A DNA stretch of 64,000 bases. It comes from Zygaena filipendulae. Its lineage: Eukaryota; Arthropoda; Insecta; Lepidoptera; Zygaenidae. This document shows, piece by piece, positions 24,663 through 36,231 of this stretch. The position numbers were made by a program, and so were the translations under genes. Location of the stretch: contig OU015660.1 in assembly GCA_907165275.2 (NCBI GenBank), positions 2,234,501-2,298,500 of the forward strand, in the 5' to 3' direction. Under the pieces are notes generated by a model. That model saw only the letters and a list, made by a program, of their open reading frames with translations, was not told the origin of the DNA and made no database searches. Positions within the stretch are counted from its first letter, which is position 1. The number at the start of each line of letters is the position of its first letter.

Positions 24663-24860
24663 CTAGCTGTTTTTGGGAGTTCCCGCCGGAATTGCGGGAT
24701 AAAAACTATCCTATGTCCTTTTCGGTACCCCTGACAACGTGTATGCAAATTTCATGATGATCGGTTGGGCCGTTATGGCGTGAAAGCGTAACAAACAAAT
24801 AAATAAACAAACGAACTCACTTTCGCATTTATTTCGCACAGATAATATAATACTAGATAA
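24663..24860 (-). mobile_element. Helitron-type element with deleted hairpin and altered 5' end
   Basis: CTAGCTGTTTTTGGGAGTTC shows that the CCGCGG hairpin was deleted. The opposite end, near CGCATTTATTTCGCACAGAT, is interrupted by the reverse of the micro-insert core. Confidence 0.8.
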
Positions 24861-24928
24861 TAGTAAGGATTTTGTTCTTAATTACAATACTACCACATCT
24901 GTTTAATTATGTATTATTTGCGCATTCC

Positions 24929-25112
24929 TTACCGCCGCACTCAGAGTCGACTTTAATGATTACTTAGTTAAGTATAGATTTTTAAAACAAAACTGCCGCA
25001 ATCAGACAAGTTTAATAAATTAATGTTAATTGGCATTTCACTAATTAAGTTACATCTCATTAAATGCCAATTAACATTAATTTATTAAACTTGTCTGATA
25101 ATTAGCCGCCTA
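24929..25112. mobile_element. Foldback MITE family D, right arm truncated
   Basis: It starts TTACCGCCGCACTCAGAGTC and is nearly identical to the left arm and centre of the full copy at 59105-59344. The right arm stops after ACTTGTCTGATAATTAGCC. Confidence 0.9.
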
Positions 25113-25242
25113 ATTTATTGCATTCACGCTTCCGTAGATATAGGGAATTTTCCTTATACAAAACGACCTATGTCGAAAAATAAGTTGGTAAGTATACGAC
25201 TGCATGAGAGAGAAAACGATGACTTCTTGCGCAATAAAGAAC

Positions 25243-25559
25243 GCAATAGGGATGTGGACGGCTTTTGTAAATCAAAATTCTAATTAGTCCGTCAGTTAGA
25301 AAATAAAAAAACCATAGACACGTATTTTTTGCTTTTCCAAATAAATTAAAATATACAGAGATAAAGTGACGTCACTAACCGCTAAAACCGCCATACAAAC
25401 TGTCAGAATAGTGACGTCACGCGAAATTTCAACTCAATATATCGCCGTTATTTTTTGATTACGTAAAAAAAGAAAAAATACGTGTCCAATCTTTTACGTG
25501 TCAATTTTTAATAATCTACAAGATGGACTAAAAAATAAAAATTAGTCAACATGCCCATT
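25243..25559. mobile_element. CRE-bearing MITE family A, full copy
   Basis: It runs from AATAGGGATGTGGAC to GTCAACATGCCCATT, with GTGACGTCAC at about 25368 and 25419. Confidence 0.88.
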
Positions 25560-25647
25560 ACTGTGATTGTGATATTGTTACTATTTTATAAGTAAGTGAA
25601 ATTTTATACGAATAAATATCAACCCCTGTTTATTAAATCAAGTCTAC

Positions 25648-25927
25648 AACGGGCTAGTTTCCAAAATTTTAGTTTTTAGTCCGTCTTGTAGATTAATAAA
25701 AAATATTGGACACGTTTTTTTTTATTTTTAAAGTCACGTGACATCACGCTGTGCTGTAAGTATAGCACGTTGTGACGTCACGCGGCATTTCGACTTAATG
25801 TAATCTCCGTTATTTTTTGATTAGCTTCTTAAAAAATAAAAATAAATAGAGTCCAATATTTTTTATTAATCTACAAGACGGACTAAATAGAATTTTAAAT
25901 TTTTCATATCCCGAAAAGTACCCTATT
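25648..25927. mobile_element. CRE-bearing MITE family A, GGCTAGTTTCC subtype
   Basis: It starts CGGGCTAGTTTCC and contains TTAGTCCGTCTTGTAGATT, one GTGACATCAC and one GTGACGTCAC. The subtype ends match the copy at 31542. Confidence 0.82.
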
Positions 25928-25962
25928 GACTCAACTATTGATTAATGTATGGATATAATATA

Positions 25963-26548
25963 TTTTTCATTACTCATACTCGGAAAGTAGGTCTGAAGTT
26001 GCCTGAGAAGCGGGTTGAAAGTAACCCTTTTCAGCCCTAGGGAGAATCGCTTTCAACTGACAACTGTCAAATTATTAAAAAAAAACTAGGTCTATTTTCA
26101 CATTTCTATTGAACCATGTTTCAACTTTCTATACAGCCAGCGCGATGTAAAATTGATATAACGTAAAGTTTAAGTAGGTATTAATTAAAATAAAATTCAC
26201 TCACTTTTTCTTAAGCTAATTCCTATTTATATTTTTTTATTTTCTTTAATTAATAATTAAAGATAATATTTTTTTTAGGTCGCCACAATGTAAATAAAAA
26301 ATACTGGCTGAATAGCTAGCCGGCCAAAGAAAAAGAAATAGGTGGGAAAGTGTCAAGCGACTATCCGATCTTCATTCATTTTTTCTTTAGCTAATTCCTA
26401 TTTTTATTTTGACTTTCCTTGCATTCGTAATGAAAAGCACAGTGTTACCCTCGGGAGAAAGACTTATTTAGTCCCTCGATCTATTGGCCTAACCCCGTCT
26501 CGGGACTAAATAAGTTACTTTCACTCCTAGGATAACAAAGTACTATAT
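25963..26548 (-). repeat. Dispersed 0.6 kb repeat M, copy 1
   Basis: It runs from TTTTTCATTACTCATACTCG to CCTAGGATAACAAAGTACTA. It matches the cluster at 35493-36832 in the opposite orientation. It lacks the GC-rich palindrome found there. No transposon ends are certain. Confidence 0.85.
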
Positions 26549-28115
26549 TTCTTATCGATTCTATCACAATAGTTATTCATCTATCTATATCTAAGCTCAA
26601 GCAAATCCAACTCTCGTGAAAGCTTCGCTAATCTAAAACAAAGTTAAAACACATTTTTCACCGTCAAAGCGGCCGAGGCTTGTTATTTTTCTTTGTATAA
26701 ACAATACTGGACCTTATACCTTATCCGTTAGATATTTCAAGCGGAAAACTTTAGATTTTCTTAAGGCAGTTTTTAACATGCTTATATTAACTTCACTTGT
26801 AACTAATAAACAAAGTCATGAAATCTCAGAAGTCAATTTAAATCTACTTATCATTGTGTTATTGAAATGAAACTGTAATTGTATGTACCTATATGTAGTT
26901 CGGTTGACAATGCAATATTATTATGATATGGAAACTCAGTAATTAAACGATGCAAGTACGCAACCCCATCATGTTGGGGCTCGTTTGATCAGGCTTGACA
27001 CGGACTCTCATCTTAGATGATTACCTACTTTTTAGTTAATTGATTTTTTTAGTTTTTTAAACTATTTGAACTTATTTGTACACTGGCAGCTGAAGATACC
27101 ATGCTTCGCCTGGATTGACGCGCGGTATCATCGGTAGTTCGTAATGAGACATGCTTTAAAAGATAGAGGTTGATGAAGAAACCTAAGCGATTAAATATTA
27201 TTTATTAATACGTTCTCAGAAGATATAATATTTTAGGTAATATTGATTAACAGTCGCCTGTGGCTTCAATCCGGTGAATTTTGACATTCTCTTGAATTCT
27301 TTTTCGAAAACTGGAAATTTTTATATGGTTTATACATGAATTATATTTTTTATAATTTTTATATTTTTTACTAGGTACTCATACAAATTTGCTACTAAAA
27401 TATACTTATCATGAATTGTCACCGTGATCACATCCTTAAAAAAAAAAAAAATTTTGTCTTTTAAATCCATTAAAATAAAAACCTGTTTAATATTATTATG
27501 TTCTTAGATTTTCCACGTCACTTTTAAAACTTATTTTGTGCTTAAAAAGGAATATATAACACAAAATACTTTTTAATATTATTACATATTTATCAGTAAA
27601 ACTTTTAATTTTTGGACATAAGTTATCACTTAAAAAAGTAATAAACGTTACCTATAGGAAGCTTCACTTTGAATAGCTTAACGCCAAGTGTTCTAAGCAC
27701 CACTAATTGCCACTTTATCTATACAATCTAAACTCAACTTTGAAATAAAAGTGATGTCAAGGTGATAGTTGGTCGATAAAAATATTCATATACGTTTTAT
27801 GATATTCAGTTTTTATCTTGACACTTGGTCTCAAAATAATGGGATGTTTAGGTCGTAAACATATAGGTAAAGTTATAATAGCGGTATAATAGTTATATAG
27901 CGGTAAAAAACAAAGGTAAAATAGTCATTTCAATTATAGGTAATTAATATTATCAACACTTCTTAAACTTTAAGTCAATATAGGTAATAAACGTACCTAC
28001 GTATTATATATAATTTGTGGTAGGTATATGAACGATTGTTTGTTATTAAAAAATACTAGATGTAATTTTTACATATTCAATCAGCATTGTTATCGTTAAA
28101 ATATAATATTATAAA
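26549..28115. other. AT-rich intergenic DNA
   Basis: No gene or recognisable repeat is seen in this 1.5 kb. Confidence 0.5.
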
Positions 28116-28320
28116 CTAGCTGTTCCCCGGGGTTTCACCCGCGGTAATTTCAGAGTTCCAGTGGTAATTTCGGGATAAAAAGAACCTACCATATGTCACT
28201 CAAGACTACCGTAGCTTTTTACAAGTCAAGAATTTTCAAAATCGGTTCAATAGATACAGAGATTACCCCCTACAACGTCACAAACTCACAAACTTTACCT
28301 CTTTATAATATTAGTATAGA
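28116..28320 (-). mobile_element. Helitron-type element, variant body
   Basis: It starts CTAGCTGTTCCCCGGGG with TTTCACCCGCGG and ends ATTAGTATAGA. The body (AAAATCGGTTCAATAGAT) differs from subtype A. Confidence 0.85.
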
Positions 28321-28693
28321 TAACATCTACCTAGAGATTATTTTCATGAAACTAACGTAAAAATTTAACTTTCTTAAAACACACATTTTATCGATAGCAC
28401 AATTTTATCGCACATCACTATCTGAGCAATAACCGTAGAAGGAAGCCGTTAAAGGTGCAAAAGTCCTTAACGATCGCTTGTTCTCAGAGCAAAGGTAACT
28501 TGGGTGCTTGATTTAATGTTCGATGTGGTTATCGGGTTACTCTTCGTAATAGTATCTAGAAGTATTTCATTGTATTACAGTCATGTGGTGTTCAAAGAGT
28601 TTTGCTTTCGTATGGCGATCGACGAACTATCGTTTCGGTCGTTAAACGAAGTTGCAATGTTAAATTAGCAAGAGATAAAATGTATTAAACTAA

Positions 28694-29012
28694 ACGGCAT
28701 GTTGACTATTTTTTTTTAGTCCGTCTTGTAGATTAACAAAAAATATTGGACACGTATTTTTATTTTTTTACGTAATCAAAAAATAACGACGATACATTGA
28801 GTTAAAATTTCGCGTGACGTCACTAACAGTTTGTATGGCGGGTTTGGCGGTTAGTGACATCACGACCCCCTCACCCTAAACTTTGATGCGCTTTATCTCT
28901 GTATATTATAATTTATTTGAAAAAGCAAAAAATACGTGTCAACTGTTTTTTTATTTTCTAACTGACGGACTAATTAGAATTTTGATTTCCAAAAATAGTC
29001 AACATCTCTATT
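28694..29012. mobile_element. CRE-bearing MITE family A
   Basis: It runs from CGGCATGTTGACTATTTTT to TAGTCAACATCTCTATT. TGACGTCA is at about 28816, and a decayed partner site (GTGACATCAC) is about 40 bases on. Confidence 0.88.
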
Positions 29013-29579
29013 ACACTCGTAAAACTAGCGCCAACAGCTATAAAAAAATTATATTCAACAGATTTATTTCAAAGAAATCGATAGTAGGATTTTGTAACAT
29101 TTATCTAAATTTGATATAAAAATTTCTTATCATCATCATCATAATCGGCCATTATTGGCGCTTTTCAATTCAGAAGAAACTACTGAGAAGAGCTATTAAA
29201 CGAATATGTATGTGCGTAAATAAATTTAAATGTTATAATTGCCTCTTTAACTTGGCAGTGATTCTCTTGCTTTCAATCTGTTGTGTATTTTTTAACATCA
29301 ATTTCATTCAATTTCCTTAAATTATGTAAACCATCCGACGCCTCGTCTGGCAAAGGAAGAGTTTGCGCGATAATTAAAAAATGTTACATATATTCACGAG
29401 ACAAAATATCCCTTTAATGAATTTTCAATCTCGTCATAACTGGATTAAAACGCTCCAAATTCCTAGCAAACTTCTTCAAAGAGAATTTCACATCGCAAAT
29501 TGAATGTATGTGATACGCAAACAAAACACACTAGGGCTGTGGAATTCGAAAGCGATCAATGGGATCTCTCAGGGTTCTT

Positions 29580-30180
29580 ACGAAATACTGCACTACTAGG
29601 CAACGAGCACAGCTCGAGCGGGCACGAGCGCCGCACGGCATTACACGTCGCCCGACCGCCGCCGCAACACGCCGCAACGCACAGGTACCAACCCTATTTA
29701 TGCTATAGCAGTGTTCGAACATTTGAAAATTATTTTAGAAATAAAAATAAATAAGAACATATTCTTTATCAGTCAAATATTTCAAAAATAAAATATTCGG
29801 AATTTTAAAATTTCGAAATTTATGTAACGAAAGTTGAGTTGTACAAACATTTCTTTTTTTAAAGGTAACTTTTTATACATACGTTTATCCAAGCATTCCA
29901 ATTGTTTGTAATTCTATAATATGTGTAAAAATATAGTAAAATTAGTATGAAATATAATCATAAAATCAAATACAACTTATTATCTAATTTGAAAGTATAC
30001 CGCCGCGCGCCGTACCGGTGCTACGTGTAGAGTTTTGCGAAGCTTCGGAAAGTCAGTCCTCGAAGTGCGGAAAACTACTCGAAATGAAACTACTTTAGTT
30101 GTTTTAAAGCTTTTACGTAATACGTTTTGCTCTTACATAAGCCCAAAAATATACTAATACCTATGTTAGGTAATTTTTTT
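29580..30180 (+). promoter_or_regulatory. CpG-rich promoter-like stretch with candidate leader donors
   Basis: Two GC- and CpG-dense blocks (about 29600-29684 and 30001-30075) stand out from AT-rich surroundings. The first ends in a good donor, ACAG|GTACCA, at 29684. The second contains an insect initiator-like TCAGT near 30051 and is followed by TTAG|GTAATT at about 30169. I infer a possible + strand promoter or non-coding first exon, perhaps for the calexcitin-like gene 20 kb downstream. No TATA box is obvious. The open frames in either strand look like by-products of GC content. Confidence 0.35.
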
Positions 30181-30590
30181 AACTATTTGATAAAGTACAG
30201 TAATATGGCGAATTAATGAAACTAAAATCTATTATATTTTTTAAACTTATTTTCGGTCTCAGGTTACCCATAAAAATCGATACAATTTCAAGTTTTTTAT
30301 TTTATTTTTTGTGTTTCGAATTTTCATTTTACAAGTACTTAAGTATATCAGGTGGTGGGATAGGACGTAGTTCTTTTCGCGTCGCATAAATGCTTACATT
30401 TAAATAAATTACATGCAGTAGTTTTTGCGTGATACATATTAAAATAAATCATAAAATCTATTGCTTAAATGTGCAAATATCCCATCCCGTCAAAATGGGA
30501 GCCCATTACATTAGGCAAACAGGAAGTCTCGATTTTTTGAAATCTGATAAAAATTCGTGAGTTATTTTTTTCCATCTTGATGCTTTTCAA

Positions 30591-30700
30591 CACGATTTCA
30601 CCCGTAGTAAAATTCCGTAGTTCCCGCGGGAATCCCGATATAAAAAGTGGTGATCGGCTAAGTCGTTAACGCGTGAAAGCGTAGATAACAAAGTACTTTT
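30591..30700 (-). mobile_element. Helitron-type fragment
   Basis: It has CGATTTCACCCGTAGTAAAA, GTTCCCGCGGGAATCCCG and CGCGTGAAAGCGT, without the terminal CTAG. Confidence 0.65.
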
Positions 30701-30764
30701 TCCGGCACTTCCAACTATTATTTATCGGTATATCATATAATATGTACCTACCTAAACCTTCCTC

Positions 30765-30877
30765 GTGAATCACTCTATTTATTGGTGAAAACCGCATAAA
30801 AATCTGTTCGATAGTTTTTGAGTTTATGACGAAAGATAACACCACGGACAGACAGATGCGGTGAAGGACTTTATTAT
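30765..30877. mobile_element. Helitron-type subtype D fragment
   Basis: CACTCTATTTATTGGTGAAA, ACCGCATAAAAATC and a GACAGACAGA tract match pieces at 10838, 32222 and 61540. Confidence 0.55.
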
Positions 30878-31171
30878 GTATACTATAATAAAAGAGTAGA
30901 ATCCGCGATTCTGTACATTGAATATTTTAAAGAAAAATGGACAGGGGGCGATAAAAGAAGCGTAACCAACCACAAAAAAAGAGATTTTAAAATTATTTTC
31001 TGTCTGTCTGTCTGTCTGTTCACGATAATCTTGGAATGCATGCGGTTTTCACAGGTAGGTTAAGCTTAGCCTGGAGCTACATATAGACTTTGTTTCATTC
31101 AAATCGGATGTCGGGAAAAAAATTGTTATATAAAAACTTGTCACGCGGGTGAAACCGCGGGGCACAGCTAG
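30878..31171 (+). mobile_element. Helitron-type subtype B, full copy
   Basis: It starts TATACTATAATAAAAGAGTA and ends CACGCGGGTGAAACCGCGGG and CTAG. It carries a (CTGT)n tract in the middle. Confidence 0.9.
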
Positions 31172-31541
31172 TTATATAATATGTAGGATACACACTCTAT
31201 GGGAAGAGACACGACGTCATGTGTGATGGCTTCTTTTTATTGTTGATTTCCCATAATATGTTTTCACATCAATATTTAACGTCAAAGGGTAGGACTAGGA
31301 CTGTAGGAAACAATACACCTAGAGCAAGTAATTTAATCACACGTACGTACATAATACTAAAATATGTAACCGCATATAGTAAGTACTTATAAATAATAGA
31401 TTTTTCGGTGGTTTACTTATTTGCTGTAATCATATTCTGTGCCTTGTATATTGTGATTGTTAAAATGTTATACCTACTAAAAAGAGAAAATTGGAACTTA
31501 AAAATTTAAAATCTTGGCCTGCATATTTTGTTATTTAATAT

Positions 31542-31874
31542 AATAGGCTAGTTTCCTAAATTTTCTTTTTTAGTCCGTTTTGTAGATTATTAAAAAATAT
31601 TGGACACGTATTTTTTTATTTTTTATGTAACCAAAAAATAACGGAGATAAATATCAAGTCGAAATTTCACATGACGTCACGCCTCGCTACAGTTTGTTCG
31701 CACGTTATAGCGAGCTGTGACATCACGAGTCCCCCACCCTAAACTTTAATGCGCTTTATCTATGCATATTTCCATTATTTTAAAAAAGCAAAAAATACGT
31801 GTCTTTTAATTTTTATTATCTAACTGACGGACTAAATAGAATTTTGATTTTTTTACCCAGGAAACTAGCCTATT
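31542..31874. mobile_element. CRE-bearing MITE family A with perfect 16-bp TIRs
   Basis: AATAGGCTAGTTTCCT at the left is matched exactly by AGGAAACTAGCCTATT at the right. An ATGACGTCAC site is at about 31671. The perfect ends suggest the youngest copy. Confidence 0.93.
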
Positions 31875-32187
31875 CCTATATTTGTAGATACAAATTTGCA
31901 GTTCCGAATGTACTTCGATAAAATAGATCTCTATTTCAGAGTCCTAATTTGTCTCAAAACGTAGGTATAGACACATTTCCTTTTACAAATTGAAAAAAGA
32001 AAAAAAAAAGCAATGGAAAATACCATTACTGTCGCTTCGGTGTTCTATTTCTTTGTGTCGCTCACCGGCACGGGTAGGTACTGACATTTCATAAAATAAA
32101 CATTAGAAGTCTCTCATGCAAGCAGAACCCGTTTGCATAAGGATGCGGTGCCAAGCTATTTGAACCCGAGCTCTATCATATGGTATA

Positions 32188-32335
32188 CTAGCTGTCTCCC
32201 GAAGTAATACCCGCGATAGTTTCGGAGTCCTCTATCTATTCGTGAAAACCGCATGAAAATCCATTCAGTAGTTTTTGAGTTTATCGCGAACATACAGCAG
32301 AAGCGACTTCATTTTAGATGTACTAGATATGTAAA
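32188..32335 (-). mobile_element. Helitron-type subtype D with 3' end
   Basis: CTAGCTGTCTCCCGAAG and a decayed hairpin are followed by CTCTATCTATTCGTGAAAAC and TTTTTGAGTTTATCGCGAAC. Confidence 0.7.
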
Positions 32336-32403
32336 GATTTTCCAGTAGTTTTTCTTTAAAGTTGGTTCGACGTTACTATTATTATTATTCATTTATTGAT
32401 CTT

Positions 32404-32466
32404 AAATTTAGGTTTTTTACCGTATAAATTTATAAAATAATAAATATTATAAAAAACCTAAACCTA
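32404..32466. repeat. Inverted repeat around AAATTTAGGTTTTTTA
   Basis: The left arm AATTTAGGTTTTTTAC pairs with ATAAAAAACCTAAACC. The left arm with its ATT tract recurs inverted at 39597-39645. Confidence 0.6.
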
Positions 32467-32517
32467 AACGGTAGCACACTGGCTACCGACAGCGGAGCAG
32501 AGCTCAAACTACCGGTG

Positions 32518-32557
32518 GTTAAGATCACAGAGACATTCCTGTCTCTGTGATCTTAAC
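32518..32557. repeat. Perfect 18-bp stem hairpin with TTCC loop
   Basis: GTTAAGATCACAGAGACA is followed by a four-base loop and its exact complement. There is no T-run to suggest a terminator, and the stem is too short for a typical microRNA precursor. Confidence 0.85.
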
Positions 32558-33119
32558 ATCCGTACAATGCGTATCGTGTCGAGGATTACTGCCTTCTTAT
32601 TATTATTGCAACGAGGCTGGTACATAGTTGCCTAAAGATTATGGAATAAAAGAATTTCTTTTTGTGTAGATATTTGTACATTATGTAACCTGATCAAAAT
32701 TGAACCGGATTTCTTGAAAATGATACAGCTTAAGACTATGCATTCGGTTTATTGAAACGGGGAGATATTAAAATTGTAAAGGCATTTGTATAAAAAAAAA
32801 ACGTAAATATTTGAAGTGCGAATTAACCATTTATGGTTAATAAAAGATTTTTTTAAATAAAAATTTAATTTACTAAGCACGAGTTACATGATTGAAAGTG
32901 AACTTGGAACTAAATTAAAAATAGGGCTCTACATTACCACCTTAACGCTACGCTTATCTCTACCGTTAGAACTCTAGGAATTCAGCTGCTGACTTTGCGT
33001 CTGGAGCTAGCCATGTACCTATAGCCGCCATAACATGCGAGTGTTATGATCCATAGCTTACGAGCATTTCAGTTTTGAATATTTTTACAAAACTGTAGGC
33101 ACAGCACAGGAGCATTGAG

Positions 33120-33289
33120 TTACAATAAAAATAATAAAGCTTTTCGTATTGGGCGTCATAACTCGGTTGAGAAGCGTACCCTCAATACCTGTTATATATA
33201 TGTTTAGTTGTTGTATACGTATGCTGTAAATCTTTGTGTTGTGTCAAATAAAGTTTTTTCAATTCAATTCAATTCAATTCAATTCAACT
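33120..33289 (+). repeat. Retroposon-like 3' tail ending in (CAATT)n
   Basis: GTGTTGTGTCAAATAAAGTT with an AATAAA signal leads into CAATT pentamers at 33260-33289. This is typical of a non-LTR or SINE 3' end. No coding part remains. Confidence 0.55.
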
Positions 33290-34066
33290 CAATCACGATT
33301 GTAATTTCAGTTGTTGACGGTTCCCTACATTTTTATTACTTTGATTGATTTTCTTTCGAGGAAGTTAAGAAAAATAAACCTTTTCAATAAAGATCTACGT
33401 TCGGGAAACACACAGGAATGCCTTCTGTCCCAAACTTACGTAATTGTATTAAAAATTCCTCGGCAGCGTTGTCCATTGTCCAATTAGTGAGAATTGGATC
33501 GTGGCCGTGCCTTCCGTGACTGTACCCTTTGGGTACCCATAGTAATCCTGCTGTGAGTACTCAAAGCTAAATATCTAAGTACTAGTACTAGTTTTATATA
33601 GATCTCAATATCTACATACCATATACCTATTTCAATTTAATTTAATCTATTATAATCCTTTATTAAAACGATAGAATTCACATTTGTACAATATATTGAC
33701 TAAATATTTATATTTTTGTTTTGAATTACATGTTTTATATTTGATGATAATATTAGAAGATATTAGTATTTTTATCATTTTTATTGTATGAGTTACTCTA
33801 TCTGAAGTAAATTAATTTCATTTCATTTAATCGTGAGTGGGGACGATAACGTATTTTATAATTTAGTTCGTCTGTCCTTTCACGCTGATCTCTGAAACTA
33901 CGGAATTTCAAAAAATATTTACAGTAGCCTGCCTAAGCTAAACTTGGAGCAACGTATATCAAAATTATCATAATTATGATATTATAATTATGTTATATGT
34001 TCTTATGTTATGGATAAAACAAAGTTTCAGATGAGTTTTCCAATCTCAATCCACTGTTGTTTTCAG
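33290..34066. other. AT-rich intergenic or intronic DNA
   Basis: No gene or recognisable repeat is seen upstream of the exon-like segment at 34067. Confidence 0.45.
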
Positions 34067-34112
34067 GTACTGGTGTGGCAGCAGCTAATTAAGAGAAATC
34101 TTCCGGTATCAA
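34067..34112 (+). other. Candidate short internal exon (possible 5' leader exon)
   Basis: A pyrimidine-rich acceptor (TGTTGTTTTCAG) at 34066 is followed 46 bases later by a near-consensus donor (ATCAA|GTGAGT). One frame stays open (VLVWQQLIKRNLPVS) but matches no family I know. The calexcitin-like start exon needs an upstream leader exon, so this could be one. This is inference only. Confidence 0.3.
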
Positions 34113-34188
34113 GTGAGTTATGTACATTGTACAAGTTTCAGTGAATCATCAACAGTTATACTTATTTCCCACAGAGAAAATAAATAAG

Positions 34189-34332
34189 CTAGAGAGGACA
34201 AGTCAGCGGGGCAGGCGCGCCACGGTTCCGAAGCAAGTTAGAGCAAAAATTCCATAACTTTCCAAAAATTTCATATGCTGGCATGCCTAGTATATTTTCC
34301 ACAATATTCCTAAAACTGAATTTTTAAAACAG
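34189..34332. repeat. Dispersed repeat L, copy 1
   Basis: CTAGAGAGGACA, CAGGCGCGCCAC and AAGTTAGAGCAAA match 48845-48983 in the same orientation with moderate divergence. Confidence 0.75.
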
Positions 34333-34445
34333 TAACTAAATAAAAACATAACGAAATCGTCACTTAAGTTCTAACACCACGGAAGTCAAAATATACAACA
34401 TTTTAGGAGAGACTATAAATAAAATACAGAAATACAAATACAATA

Positions 34446-34801
34446 CAGCGATGATAGCTCAGTGGTTGGAGCGTTCTGATCAAACGCCGCAAGGCGTAGG
34501 TTCAAACCCTAACAATGAGCGTGAGCTGTCGGTGAAGGAAACATCGTGAGGAAACCATAGCATGGTGGTAGGGCGCTCTCTAGTGCCCGACTGACTAGCT
34601 GCCACCATCATGTTGCAAACCTGTCGCCAAGCACCTAACGGTGTGTTCCGGCAGCCCCATTTGAAAGCGAGTCCCCATCCCTATTCCAGGTCGGCAACGC
34701 GCCTGCTTGCCTTCTGGTGTTGCAGATATCCTTGGGCGGTGGTAATCACTTACCAACCAGGTGTACCACTTGCCCGTTTGCCCCCTATGATATAAAAAAA
34801 A
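34446..34801 (+). mobile_element. tRNA-derived SINE, full length
   Basis: The head has an A box (TAGCTCAGTGGTTGG) and a B box (GGTTCAAACCC). A body with GGTGGTAATCACTTACC follows, and the 3' end is TTTGCCCCCTATGATATAAA with an A tail. This layout is common to lepidopteran SINEs. It abuts the transposon relic at 34822. Confidence 0.93.
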
Positions 34802-34821
34802 GCTAAAACACACCATTGCAG

Positions 34822-35187
34822 TTGTCGGCATTTTGTTTCCGAGATATGAGCAATTTTGTAAAGTTCGGTGAAAAAATTGAGTCCACGATTTTGATTGATT
34901 AATTACCTAATAAATGCTAAATTTTCTTGAATTTTACATATCTTAATCTACAATAATATATAAAAATCTATGTAACAAGCAAGTAAAAGTGTGTTTTTTT
35001 ATTTCACACAAACTTTTAAAATGCTTTTTCTCAAATCAAGCTCTTTCAGAGTTTCAACTTCAAATGTCTGTAAAAAAAACTGTGCTAGTTTTCAATCCTT
35101 ACTATCAATTGACTATTAAAGATACCGAATCTAGTCTTAACTCAATACTCCACTACTGGTACCTTTTTACGTGGACGCCCACGTATA
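34822..35187. mobile_element. TIR transposon relic family K, copy 2 (inverted)
   Basis: It is the reverse complement of 18058-18459, sharing GTAAAGTTCGGTGAAAAAAT and ending GGTACCTTTTTACGTGGACG. The first end has been lost near the SINE. Confidence 0.85.
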
Positions 35188-35214
35188 GAGTTTGGTGTTA
35201 TATGTAGGTACAAA

Positions 35215-35297
35215 AAAATTGACGAAGATCGGTTGAGTAGTTAATGCGTGAAAGCGTAATAAACACTCATTTTCGCATTTATAATATTAGTTAGGAC
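35215..35297 (-). mobile_element. Helitron-type 5' end fragment
   Basis: GATCGGTTGAGTAGTTAATG, GTGAAAGCGTAATAAACA and ATAATATTAGTTAGGA are the 5' portion of subtype A. Confidence 0.75.
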
Positions 35298-35492
35298 TAT
35301 TTAAAGTATTACGAACACTCACGATTTTTGTCTGTTTATCAGTTTGTTACTAAAAAACTACAGAAGAAATCTGTACCTTTATAATAGAAATTATTTTAGA
35401 TATAAGAGTTTCATTTTAAAAATAATCAACGCGATACAAAACTGATTAAAATATTAATTATAAAAAAAAACCTTTAAACTTCAAATAACTTT

Positions 35493-36090
35493 AATAGTAC
35501 ATTGTTATCCTAGGGGTGAAAGTAATTGATCGATCTATTGGCGCCCTCGCTACGCTCGGGCGCCAAACCCCGTCTCGGAACTAGATAAGTCTTTCTCCCG
35601 AGGGTAACACTGTGCTTTTCATTACGAATGCAAGGAAATTCAAAATAAAAATATGAATTAGCTAAAGAAAAAATGAGTGAAGATCGGATAGTCGCTTGAC
35701 ACTTTCCCACCTATTTCTTTTTCTTTGGCCGGCTAGCTATTCAGCCAGTATTTTTTATTTACATTGTGGCGACCTAAAAAAATATTTTCTTTAATTATTA
35801 AGTATTAATTAAAGAAAATAAAAAAATATAAATAGGAATTAGCTTAAGAAAAGTGAGTGAATTTTATTTTAATTAATACCTACTTAAACTTTACGTTATT
35901 TCAATTTTACATCGCGCTGGCTGTATAGAAAGTTGAAACATGGTTCAATAGAAATGTGAAAATAGACCTAGTTTTTTTTTAATAATTTGACAGTTGTCAG
36001 TTGAAAGCGATTCTCCCTAGGGCTGAAAAGGGTTACTTTCAACCCGCTTCTCAGGCAACTTCAGACCTACTTTCCGAGTATGAGTAATGA
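35493..36090 (+). repeat. Dispersed repeat M, copy 2 (tandem cluster unit 1)
   Basis: It starts AATAGTACATTGTTATCCTA and ends TTTCCGAGTATGAGTAATGA. It contains the GC palindrome GGCGCCCTCGCTACGCTC. The minus-strand open frame is repeat-encoded by chance, since it recurs in copy 4. Confidence 0.92.
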
Positions 36091-36231
36091 AATAGTACAT
36101 TGTTATCCTAGGGGTGAAAGTAACTTATTTAGTCCCGAGACGGGGTTTGGCGCCCGAGCGTAGCGAGGGCGCCTATAGATCGAGGGACTAAATAAGTCTT
36201 TCTCCCGAGGATAACACTGTGCTTTTCATTG
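36091..36231 (+). repeat. Dispersed repeat M, copy 3 (partial unit)
   Basis: Only the first 140 bases are present, from AATAGTACATTGTTATCCTA to GTGCTTTTCATT. The next unit then begins. Confidence 0.92.

Noticed and set aside
29500..29754. An 84-codon + strand frame in CpG-rich DNA, with a 63-codon minus-strand frame opposite
   Set aside because: GC-rich DNA has few stop codons, and neither frame shows a family motif. The region is better read as a promoter or leader.
34595..34831. Overlapping frames on both strands of 60-80 codons
   Set aside because: Both are translations of the SINE at 34446-34801.
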